A stretch of DNA of 6,813 bases, from positions 1 to 6,813 of the forward strand of contig JAIPCS010000177.1 in the NCBI GenBank assembly GCA_021738105.1. Direction: 5' to 3'. The DNA is from Sulfuritalea sp. Its GTDB lineage: Bacteria > Pseudomonadota > Gammaproteobacteria > Burkholderiales > Rhodocyclaceae. Positions within the stretch are counted from its first letter, which is position 1, and each line of letters opens with the position of its first letter. Under the pieces are notes generated by a model. The model had not been told where the DNA came from, did no database searches, and saw only the letters and a program-made list of their open reading frames with translations. Below, one piece after another: positions 1 through 5,456 of this stretch. The translations under genes were made by a program, and so were the position numbers.

Positions 1-1
1 A

Positions 2-109
2 TTGAAGAAACGGGCGCGATTAGCAACTGCAGGCGGAGTAGGAAGGATTGAACAACTGGCGGCTAACGCCGCCATGATTTTGTTTGCTCACTTGACATGG
101 GCCCGCTAA
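2..109 (+). other. Possible 3' tail of a gene cut by the window start
   Basis: Frame 2 is open from the first base to a TAA at 107-109, giving 35 residues that end in AANAAMILFAHLTWAR. The stretch is not recognised as any family and its codon choice is not strongly typical of the GC-rich neighbours. It may be the end of a plus-strand gene starting outside the window, or a chance opening. A small inverted repeat (GGCGGC at 58-63, GCCGCC at 68-73, then ATGATTTTGTTT) lies inside it and could instead be a weak terminator for something upstream. The rest of 110-208 shows nothing I can name. Confidence 0.2.
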
Positions 110-208
110 TGGGTGGCAGCTTTCCATTTTTCGGGGTGTGCGGGAATGGCCGCTTCCGATTTCCGCCACCGTCGGCATTGGGCACGAAGCGGAAGTCACT
201 AAATCACT

Positions 209-1132
209 TCAAGACTGGGTGCGGGTCGCCAGGATCAGTTCGCGCAGCAGGCGCAACACGTGCTTGCTCAGCGGCGTGGCCGGCTTGTGCGCGGACACCG
301 CCAGACACAGGACGCTGGTCAGGCGCGGCTCCGCCAGAGTGCGCAGCACAAAGGCCTCGGGCTGGCCCGAAGCGGCCAGCGCCGTGGCGGTCAGGATCGC
401 GTGGCCGTGCCCGGCCCGCACCAGTTCCAGAATCGACTGCACGCTGGACACTTCCAGCGCGACATTGAGTTTGTGGCCGGTCAGCGCCGCCTGGGTTTCC
501 AGCAGGCGACGAATGGCATGGCTGCGTTCGGGCAGGATCAAGGGAAAGCGCGTCAATTCGTCCAGCGTCACCGTGCTGCCGGCGCCGACTTTTCGACGCT
601 TGCCGGAAGCGGCGGTGCCGGCCGCGCTGACCATGCCCAGAGGCTCTTCAAGTACCGGCGTCAGTTCCAGCCCGGTCTGTGATTCCGGATTGTGCAGCAG
701 GCCGACATCGACCCGGCCGGTGGAGATCCATTCCGCCAGATGGGTGGACAAGCCCTCGACAATGGCAAGCCGCGCCTTTGGCAATGTGCGGCGAAACCCT
801 TCCACCAGCGGCAGCGTGAGCAGGCGGCCCATGCTCGGCGGCATGCCCACCACAATCCGCCCGGCGGGCTCGCCCCGACTGCTTTCAAGCTCGTCGCGCA
901 CCCGCGACATCAACTGCAGAATTCCGACACTGTGGTCGAACAGGCGCTTGCCCGCATCCGTCAGCACCACGCCGCGCCCGTTGCGAATCAGCAGACTGAC
1001 GCGCAAATCGGTTTCCAGCAGCCGCACCTGACGCGACAGCGCCGGCTGGGCGATATTCAGGATCAGCGCGGCCTTGCTGAAACTACCCAGCTCGGCGACG
1101 CGCACGAAGTATTCAAGTTGCTTGAGATTCAT
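209..1132 (-). CDS. LysR-type transcriptional regulator (Nac/CbbR-like layout)
   Basis: This is a DNA-binding regulator of the LysR family, acting in the cytoplasm as a homo-oligomer that responds to a small co-inducer. The protein is 307 residues, the usual family length. Residues 1-60 form the winged helix-turn-helix, with the family signature MNLKQLEYFVRVAELGSFSK followed by AA..L..AQPALSRQVRLLE. About residues 90-300 form the periplasmic-binding-protein-like effector domain (RIVVGMPPSM, DVGLLHNP, FPLILPERSHAIRRLLE). The open frame extends 17 codons upstream of 1132, but the ATG at 1132-1130 is chosen because LysR proteins begin exactly at M-N/D-L-x-x-L. No strong Shine-Dalgarno is visible before either start. 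It is divergent from the caspase-like gene, and LysR regulators often control a divergent neighbour, but the 268-bp gap and unrelated product make that only a possibility. IAQPALS and the RNGRGVVLTDAG stretch resemble the Nac-like branch; the effector cannot be read from sequence. Confidence 0.93.
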   Translation of the reverse strand: MNLKQLEYFVRVAELGSFSKAALILNIAQPALSRQVRLLETDLRVSLLIRNGRGVVLTDAGKRLFDHSVGILQLMSRVRDELESSRGEPAGRIVVGMPPSMGRLLTLPLVEGFRRTLPKARLAIVEGLSTHLAEWISTGRVDVGLLHNPESQTGLELTPVLEEPLGMVSAAGTAASGKRRKVGAGSTVTLDELTRFPLILPERSHAIRRLLETQAALTGHKLNVALEVSSVQSILELVRAGHGHAILTATALAASGQPEAFVLRTLAEPRLTSVLCLAVSAHKPATPLSKHVLRLLRELILATRTQS

Positions 1133-1175
1133 GATGTACCGCTTGAGGATTGACCGCCACGACGCTGCTCCATGG

Positions 1176-1195
1176 ATGATCAAACGGGATCACAT
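1176..1195. promoter_or_regulatory. Candidate operator dyad upstream of the LysR gene
   Basis: An imperfect inverted repeat is seen: ATGATC at 1176-1181, a six-base spacer, then GATC plus ACAT at 1188-1195. It overlaps the expected transcription start of the candidate LysR-gene promoter, a position where LysR proteins commonly repress their own genes. It does not show a clean symmetric T-N11-A box, so the assignment is tentative. Confidence 0.25.
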
Positions 1196-1222
1196 TCTAA
1201 GCCCGTGCTGCCCGGCTGCCAT
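1194..1222 (-). promoter_or_regulatory. Candidate sigma-70 promoter for the LysR gene
   Basis: On the minus strand, ATGGCA (1222-1217, four of six to the -35 consensus) is followed after 17 bases by TAGAAT (1199-1194, five of six to the -10 consensus). Transcription would begin near 1187, giving a leader of about 55 bases before the ATG at 1132. The -35 is weak. Confidence 0.3.
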
Positions 1223-1329
1223 AGCGCCTTCGACGCGTGCCGGCCGGGAAAAATCGACACTGAAAACAGGACGCATGCCGGCCGCCAATGGCCCATGACG
1301 CGTGACGCCGGCCACCGTCGAAATCGTGA

Positions 1330-1359
1330 TTGACGGTCGTGCCTGCCATCGGCCATACT
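1330..1359 (+). promoter_or_regulatory. Candidate sigma-70 promoter for the caspase-like gene
   Basis: TTGACG at 1330-1335 (five of six to consensus) is followed after 18 bases by CATACT at 1354-1359 (four of six). It would start transcription near 1366, about 35 bases before the ATG at 1401. Confidence 0.4.
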
Positions 1360-1400
1360 TCATTCAGTAGGCTTTCTGGATTACCTGTCCATTTACTCAA

Positions 1401-3149
1401 ATGATCCGCTGGCGGTTTCTTCTTGTCGCTATCAGCATTGTCCTGTTGGGGCTGCTGCCCCTGACAGAGGGCAGTGCCGAGCCGGCAAAGGCGGCAGCGG
1501 ACGGGAATGCCAAAAAGGACGCGCGCGTCGCCGTCGTGATCGGCAACAGCAACTATCCCTCGGGCAAACTCGCCAACCCGCGCAGTGACGCGGCGGCCAT
1601 GGCAACTGCCCTGCGACAACTGGGCTTCGACGTTGATCTGGTGTTTGATACGACCCGTACCGACATGGAGGGTGCCTTCCGTCGGCTTGCCGCCAAATCG
1701 GACAACGCCGCTGTTACCGCGGTGTTCTACGCCGGACACGGGATTCAGGTTAACGGCAGCAACTACCTGGTACCGATCGATGCCAACCCGCGCTCGGAAC
1801 GCGACCTCAAACGCAACGTGGTGCGCCTCGACGATGTGATCGACGACATGGAACCGGCCAGAATCAAGCTCGTCTTCTTTGATGCCTGTCGCGACAATCC
1901 CCTGTCGCGAAGCTTCAATCGCGGCGGCGCGCGCGGCCTGGCACCGCCGGTCGAGGCCACCGGCACGCTGATTTCCTTTGCCACCAAGCACGGCAACACC
2001 GCCGCCGATGGCGATGGCAAGCACAGTCCCTACACCCAGGCCCTGCTGGCCGCACTGGAAAAGCCCCGTGGCGTAGAGATCGAGCAGTTGCTGCGAAGTG
2101 TCCAGCAGGGTGTCAAGCACGCGACCAATGGCCAGCAGGAACCGTGGCGTTACGGTTCGCTGGACGGTGATTTCTACTTCCAGCCCGGCGACAGTGCGGC
2201 CGACATTGCCAAGGCACAACAGGAAGCCGTGGATCGGGCGGTGAGCGAGGCCGTCAAGGTCGCCAACGAGAAGGCCGCGAAAGAAATGGCCGACATGTTG
2301 GCAGTGATGGAAAAGAAGTTGAAAGACGCGCTGGCCAAACAGAATGCGGCGCTGCAGGCCGAACGCCAGGCCTGGATAGCGGCAAATGCCAGCGCGATGC
2401 GTCTGGCGATGGCCAGCAAACCAGCCTCGGTCATCGCGGAAAAACCGTCGATAGTCGCCGAGAAGTCAGCGGTCGTTATGGAGAAACCTTCGGCCGCCGC
2501 AGCGCCGGCCTCCGCCGTGCCTGCGATCAAGATCGCGGCATTACCACCTTCGCCGCCGACCGGGCCGGCAACGGTTCCGGCAAAAGTGCTTGATGCGCTT
2601 GGCGTGACGCCGGGCGACGAATGGGATTACGTGGCAAAGGACATATTCGGCCGCAAGCAACAATTGACCGGACGGGTCAAGGCCGTCGTGGCAGGCACCG
2701 GCGTACTGGAGGAATTTGCCGTCGCCGGCAAGCCGGTTGCGGAATGGGTACTCGACGGCCAGCCACGTCTGGTGGGCTTGCCGATGGACGCGATATTCCT
2801 CTTCGCACCCAACTGGAATGGCGAGTCGGAAGATATCGACTTGCTCAACTCAGCCGCCTGCCTCACCATTGACCACGCCACCGGTTGCGCAGCCGCCTGG
2901 ATGCGGGTGGCGGGCAATGAACGGATCACCGTTCCTGCCGGCAGCTTCGATACACGCAAGCTGGAAATCCGCGTGCTCGGCAGTTCCGATTGGGGCACCG
3001 CGACGCTGGATGTCACGGTCTGGTATGCCGATGATCTGAAGCGCGTGGTGCGTCAGACCATTCGCGGCAGCCACCCCATGTCTGAAGCCTCGGTTAACGC
3101 CCTCAACGAAACCATCGAACTGGTCGCCTTCCGCCGCGCGAAACACTGA
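1401..3149 (+). CDS. Exported caspase-fold (peptidase C14/metacaspase-like) protein with C-terminal beta domain
   Basis: This is probably a cysteine protease of the caspase clan acting in the periplasm or outside the cell; substrate unknown. Residues 1-26 look like a signal peptide: MIRWR, a hydrophobic run, then EGSA as likely cleavage site. Residues 41-262 are the caspase p20-like domain, with VAVVIGNSNY at the first strand, the catalytic His113 in FYAGHG and the catalytic Cys163 in FFDACRDNP, followed by ISFAT and the SPYTQALL helix. Residues 265-330 are Ala/Glu/Lys-rich and likely coiled coil. Residues 340-392 are an Ala/Pro linker containing three degenerate copies of a seven-residue unit like VIAEKPS. 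Residues 393-582 form a separate beta-rich domain with VPAGSF and WYADDLKRVVRQ, a pattern reminiscent of DUF3108-type domains, and two cysteines (487, 496). No strong Shine-Dalgarno precedes the ATG, but the start gives a complete signal peptide. It stands alone, with no obvious operon partner. Confidence 0.92.
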   Translation: MIRWRFLLVAISIVLLGLLPLTEGSAEPAKAAADGNAKKDARVAVVIGNSNYPSGKLANPRSDAAAMATALRQLGFDVDLVFDTTRTDMEGAFRRLAAKSDNAAVTAVFYAGHGIQVNGSNYLVPIDANPRSERDLKRNVVRLDDVIDDMEPARIKLVFFDACRDNPLSRSFNRGGARGLAPPVEATGTLISFATKHGNTAADGDGKHSPYTQALLAALEKPRGVEIEQLLRSVQQGVKHATNGQQEPWRYGSLDGDFYFQPGDSAADIAKAQQEAVDRAVSEAVKVANEKAAKEMADMLAVMEKKLKDALAKQNAALQAERQAWIAANASAMRLAMASKPASVIAEKPSIVAEKSAVVMEKPSAAAAPASAVPAIKIAALPPSPPTGPATVPAKVLDALGVTPGDEWDYVAKDIFGRKQQLTGRVKAVVAGTGVLEEFAVAGKPVAEWVLDGQPRLVGLPMDAIFLFAPNWNGESEDIDLLNSAACLTIDHATGCAAAWMRVAGNERITVPAGSFDTRKLEIRVLGSSDWGTATLDVTVWYADDLKRVVRQTIRGSHPMSEASVNALNETIELVAFRRAKH

Positions 3150-3192
3150 GCGGGCTTGGCTGTCATTAGGCCTTCGGTGAGCGACAACCGGG

Positions 3193-3216
3193 AAAAGTCG
3201 GCGATGGTGAGACGGC
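3193..3216 (+). repeat. Short dispersed repeat, copy A
   Basis: This 24-base sequence begins AAAAGTCGGCGATGG and ends GAGACGGC. It matches copy C (5366-5389) in 22 of 24 positions, and copies B (4911-4934, opposite strand) and D (6528-6551) closely. It lies in the gap after the caspase-like gene. With copy B it forms an inverted pair around the membrane-protein and TIR genes. Confidence 0.7.
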
Positions 3217-3222
3217 TAGGCT

Positions 3223-3282
3223 AATTTAATTTGATGCTGATACCTTTGATTGAATTTAATTTGACGCTGACCCATTTGATTT
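3223..3282. repeat. Imperfect 30-bp tandem repeat (two units)
   Basis: Two adjacent 30-base units (3223-3252 and 3253-3282) match at 25 of 30 positions. Each opens with AATTTAATTTGA, followed by YGCTGA and then TTTGATT. The sequence is AT-rich and lies directly after the stop codon of the minus-strand membrane-protein gene. From memory, similar AATTTGACGCTGACCC-type boxes are scattered in many proteobacterial genomes, sometimes near transposases; I cannot confirm this here. No further units are seen in the window. Confidence 0.75.
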
Positions 3283-3295
3283 TCATTATTTCTAC

Positions 3296-3880
3296 TTAAA
3301 GGGGCCTAGTGGCATAGCCGACCAATGATGTCAGTGCGAGGCAACCGAGAGTTACTAGTTGGAACGCAAGAATGTGTTTCGGATTTTCCAGAACTGCATT
3401 TCCTGCTGCGTTCGATCGAGGAAACAGGAGAAACAGAATTACAGCAAGAGCAGTGTAGATAAAGAATCGAGTCGGTGTTTCTCTTAGAAAAATTGCTAAG
3501 GCCGGCAATGCAAAGAGAACTGACGAGAATGGACTCTCCTTTGACCCACCAGTGATACCCATAAGAAGGCCGGCGCCAAAAATATCTAAGACGAAGACGA
3601 AAAGGAAGGCGTCGTCGCGCAGAAGTGCAGGAAATTCAACATCACCGAAAGCCGGCTTTGACAGCAATATGAAGTCTTGTGAAAAAGCCAAGCAGGCAAG
3701 TGTAATCAGTGCGAAACCGAGAACAAGCGACGGGAGATTCTTGGTCGCAGGGCGCGGGTTGTTGGAGAACGGAGAGAAGGTATTTTCCCCAGACCTAAGG
3801 GCGAGAATTCCAAAATAGACAATCAGCAGTAAAAAGAACTGCGTAATGAGAAATGCTGTTGTAAGAGTTGTGGGAGACAC
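3296..3880 (-). CDS. Six-helix integral membrane protein of unknown function
   Basis: The 194-residue product is strongly hydrophobic with about six likely membrane segments, near residues 8-28, 49-67, 90-109, 118-132, 138-153 and 168-188, separated by short polar loops (SGENTFSPFSNNPRPATKN is the longest). I do not recognise a family. The start codon is GTG at 3880-3878. The next in-frame Met is at residue 107, so GTG is preferred, with a weak GAGA ribosome site eight bases upstream that lies in the end of the attC-like site. The coding strand is much more AT-rich than the flanks (24 of 60 bases are G or C in 3421-3480). It follows the TIR-like gene on the same strand after 81 bases, so it could be co-transcribed and act as its membrane partner. 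It could equally be an unrelated cassette gene, as integron cassettes often encode small membrane proteins. Confidence 0.75.
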   Translation of the reverse strand: MSPTTLTTAFLITQFFLLLIVYFGILALRSGENTFSPFSNNPRPATKNLPSLVLGFALITLACLAFSQDFILLSKPAFGDVEFPALLRDDAFLFVFVLDIFGAGLLMGITGGSKESPFSSVLFALPALAIFLRETPTRFFIYTALAVILFLLFPRSNAAGNAVLENPKHILAFQLVTLGCLALTSLVGYATRPL

Positions 3881-3889
3881 GTTGGAGAT

Positions 3890-3958
3890 CTCTAACGTAC
3901 TAGGTCAAGAACGCTACACGGCTTTATCGCGCACGCCGCCTCAAACGTATTGTTAGGT
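3890..3958 (-). other. attC-like integron recombination site
   Basis: Read on the minus strand, the site opens with ACCTAAC (3958-3952), an exact fit to RYYYAAC, and continues as CTAACAATACGTT, which differs by one base from the CTAACAATTCGTT seen at the start of many cassette attC sites. It ends with GTTAGAG (3896-3890), which fits GTTRRRY except at the last base. The interior contains a short CGGC/GCCG pairing. The 69-base length is in the normal attC range. The position is what a cassette array predicts: it starts three bases after the TIR-gene stop codon and ends nine bases before the next gene's GTG, with orientation matching the genes. The inner L boxes are poorly complementary, so the site may be decayed or a look-alike. 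Confidence 0.55.
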
Positions 3959-3961
3959 TTC

Positions 3962-4711
3962 TTATGCATGCAGAAGCCCGTCAAGGTCAATGGAGAGGTT
4001 GGCTTCCACCAGTTCCTGCGCCAACTTTTTCTTCCAAGCGCCAGCAGAATCCATTTCGATGTACAGGACACCTTGATAGTCCGAAGGTATTTCGACCCCC
4101 TGCTTATATAGCGCGCAAACTCTGAACCGAGAGAGCTTGCCCATGAAATACCCGAGCTCAAGTATTACGTTCTGTCGGGCTCGTGCTTTGAGGTTCTTTG
4201 GTTCTAGCGATGGGGCGCCGACGTCATCCGGCGTGAGTAGAACAACAGCGAAACCAACGTCCGAGAACACCTCAAATTTCTCAATGATGGTGCGGCCAGA
4301 GTTGGGCTGCTCATGAAGAATGACAGGAGAAAGTCGCAGGCGCTCAATAAACCGAGCAACCGTTTCCTTCGCTTCATTGTCATGTCCGTGCACCACGAAC
4401 ACCTTTTTCGTCAGATGTACAGGTGGTGTTGATGAATTTGCCGGTAAATTTGATGGTTCTCTTCTTGAGCTGTCGTCTGCGAGGCGAACTGCTAGGCCTT
4501 CGAGATGCCCAACCTGCCTGTCCCGACAGTCTCTCCAGCTTTCAAGAAGGCCCTCTATACCCAGTTCCGTAAACTTCGTGGCGGTTCCCTCATCAATGGC
4601 GGATGACAGGAATGCAAAAACTCGATTCACCCAGTTCTTGTAATCACCGCTAGTCGACACATTCCAGCCGACGTTAAGAAGATCTTCGATTCGAGAGACG
4701 ACAGTCAGCAT
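3962..4711 (-). CDS. TIR-like nucleotide-binding domain protein (TIR_2/COG4271 type), candidate defence effector
   Basis: The 249-residue protein has an alpha-helical N-terminal region (about 1-100, with DYKNWVNRVFAFL) and a C-terminal TIR-like domain (102-235). The domain shows KVFVVHGHD (103-111) at the first strand, ILHEQPNSGRTIIEKFE (131-147), the strand VGFAVVLLTPDDVG (152-165) and RQNVILELGYFMGKLSR (179-195), in which Glu185 is the likely catalytic glutamate. Domains of this family cleave NAD+ when triggered, as in Cap12 effectors of CBASS and PycTIR of Pycsar, killing or arresting the infected cell. No CD-NTase or pyrimidine cyclase gene is in the window, so the trigger is unknown. The ATG at 4711 is the first possible start, because a TGA lies in frame a few codons upstream. 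It has no visible Shine-Dalgarno. The gene is AT-rich compared with its surroundings and is followed at once by an attC-like site, suggesting acquisition as a gene cassette. NADase activity is inferred, not shown. Confidence 0.88.
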   Translation of the reverse strand: MLTVVSRIEDLLNVGWNVSTSGDYKNWVNRVFAFLSSAIDEGTATKFTELGIEGLLESWRDCRDRQVGHLEGLAVRLADDSSRREPSNLPANSSTPPVHLTKKVFVVHGHDNEAKETVARFIERLRLSPVILHEQPNSGRTIIEKFEVFSDVGFAVVLLTPDDVGAPSLEPKNLKARARQNVILELGYFMGKLSRFRVCALYKQGVEIPSDYQGVLYIEMDSAGAWKKKLAQELVEANLSIDLDGLLHA

Positions 4712-4910
4712 ACCAAACCAAAAGAGTCAGCGACATTTGACTTCATGGATTTGAGCTGGGTACTTACGAAGATCGTGGCGGGCACGGAGGTCATTCCTAT
4801 ACGGTGGCGGCTATTCCGAACGAATGTTGGCGAGAATAATCCCGATCCATGCCCATGGCAAGTGCAGATGCCATTGCAATGAATCCGCAGGCCAGCGATC
4901 AGTATTCTTC

Positions 4911-4934
4911 GCCGTCTCGCCAGCGCCGACTTTT
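4911..4934 (-). repeat. Short dispersed repeat, copy B
   Basis: On the minus strand this reads AAAAGTCGGCGCTGG and ends GAGACGGC. Extended by one base each side (4910-4935), it matches copy D (6527-6552) in 25 of 26 positions, in inverted orientation. It also matches copies A and C at 22 and 21 of 24 positions. It is 200 bases upstream of the TIR-like gene and inverted relative to copy A. Confidence 0.75.
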
Positions 4935-5084
4935 TGCGGACAATGTCTTTCGCGGTACGACTCAACAAGCGCGACGCTTTTGATCCCCCTCTGAGCCGCC
5001 GAGCGAGGAAGGTTCGCCGGGAGTATTCCGGTCGCGTTGTCCGACGACGGCCGTGCTTTGCATACCGGGAAATGCGCTTCGCGC

Positions 5085-5110
5085 GCCGGCATTTTGGCCG
5101 GCTTTTATTT
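5085..5110 (+). terminator. Terminator-like hairpin with T-rich tail
   Basis: GCCGGC (5085-5090), loop ATTTTG and GCCGGC (5097-5102) are followed by TTTTATTT (5103-5110), the form of an intrinsic terminator on the plus strand. No plus-strand gene precedes it within the window, so it may be only a structural part of the GC-rich element. It directly abuts the next hairpin. Confidence 0.3.
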
Positions 5111-5129
5111 CCGGCGCGGAGCGCCGGAA
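5109..5129. repeat. Perfect 9-bp inverted repeat
   Basis: TTCCGGCGC (5109-5117) and GCGCCGGAA (5121-5129) are exact reverse complements around a GGA loop, giving a very stable hairpin. It is part of the structured GC-rich tract between the TIR and MBL genes. Confidence 0.75.
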
Positions 5130-5289
5130 GGTATCCAAGCGATTAGCGACCGGCCCGGCGGGCCTTTCGCAGCGAGGGGTGAGCGCGGGTTTCGCAAGGC
5201 CATCTGCTTGGCCTTGTGCCGCGCGAACGGGCGAGACTCTGGCGAGCCCTCCGCCTAAGGGCCGGGGAGGTGGGCGCGTTTCTTTGGGT

Positions 5290-5315
5290 ACTTTCTTGCC
5301 GCGCAGCAAGAAAGT
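5290..5315. repeat. Perfect 10-bp inverted repeat
   Basis: ACTTTCTTGC (5290-5299) and GCAAGAAAGT (5306-5315) are exact reverse complements around the loop CGCGCA. The preceding TTTCTTTGG at 5279-5287 and this hairpin resemble a widely dispersed proteobacterial intergenic motif that I recall but cannot verify here. No T-tract follows on either strand, so it is not a standard terminator. Confidence 0.75.
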
Positions 5316-5365
5316 TCCTCGCCCGCCGGGGCGAGTCCCGGCATGCCCGTTACCGGCACAGCATT

Positions 5366-5389
5366 AAAAGTCGGCGATGGCGATACGGC
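5366..5389 (+). repeat. Short dispersed repeat, copy C
   Basis: AAAAGTCGGCGATGG at 5366-5380 is identical to the start of copy A, and the whole 24 bases match copy A at 22 positions. It lies 67 bases beyond the stop codon of the MBL-fold gene, in direct orientation with copy D on that gene's other side. Confidence 0.7.
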
Positions 5390-5411
5390 ACGCTGAGGGT
5401 ACGAGCGAAGA

Positions 5412-5454
5412 AAAAGCGACGCTCGCGACCCCAATCGCTGAATCATCGCGATTG
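5412..5454 (-). terminator. Possible transcription terminator of the MBL-fold gene
   Basis: Just after the stop codon on the minus strand there is a hairpin with arms CAATCGC and GCGATTG (5454-5448 and 5438-5432, nine-base loop). It is followed by GCGAGCGTCGC and TTTTTCTT (to about 5408). The T-run follows the second, weaker hairpin, so this is not a textbook terminator. Confidence 0.35.
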
Positions 5455-5456
5455 AA

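Larger units (their letters stand above)
4712..5456. other. Gene-free intergenic region upstream of the TIR gene
   Basis: No reading frame here looks like a real protein; the open frames are Arg/Pro-rich translations of GC-rich DNA. 4712-4910 shows no promoter I can trust and no attI or second attC at the cassette boundary expected upstream of the TIR gene. Repeat copy B follows at 4911-4934. From about 4960 to 5365 the sequence turns GC-rich and hairpin-rich, and resembles (from memory) dispersed intergenic elements of beta- and gammaproteobacteria that contain TTTCTTTGG and a hairpin with AAGAAAGT. Repeat copy C is at 5366-5389. Confidence 0.6.

Noticed and set aside
570..593. Fifth copy of the short dispersed repeat inside the LysR gene
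   Set aside because: The minus strand reads AAAAGTCGGCGC and then diverges, matching about 19 of 24. It encodes an ordinary stretch of the protein (KVGAGSTV), so a chance match is as likely.
138..1031. Plus-strand open frame of 297 codons over the LysR gene
   Set aside because: It is antisense to a clear LysR protein; the translation is Arg/Ser-rich low-complexity sequence without family features.
1245..1263. Diverged repeat copy near CCGGGAAAAATCGACACTG
   Set aside because: It resembles the left side of copy A and its flank only over 14 of 19 bases and loses similarity after that.
1197..2219. Long minus-strand open frame of 340 codons across the caspase-like gene
   Set aside because: It lies antisense to a gene with clear caspase motifs and a signal peptide. 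Its translation has no recognisable domain and is a product of GC-rich codon bias.
3165..3175. Second attC end at GGCCTAATG on the minus strand
   Set aside because: It has AAT instead of the essential AAC, no matching GTTRRRY partner, and is over 100 bases from the membrane-protein stop codon.
1401..4711. Caspase-like gene as part of the same defence system as the TIR gene
   Set aside because: The caspase-like protein has a signal peptide, is on the opposite strand, has the GC content of the host and is separated by repeats. Defence caspases normally act in the cytoplasm.
4705..5309. Small minus- and plus-strand open frames in the GC-rich region
   Set aside because: They overlap each other on both strands, are Arg/Pro/Gly-rich without domains, and run through perfect hairpins.
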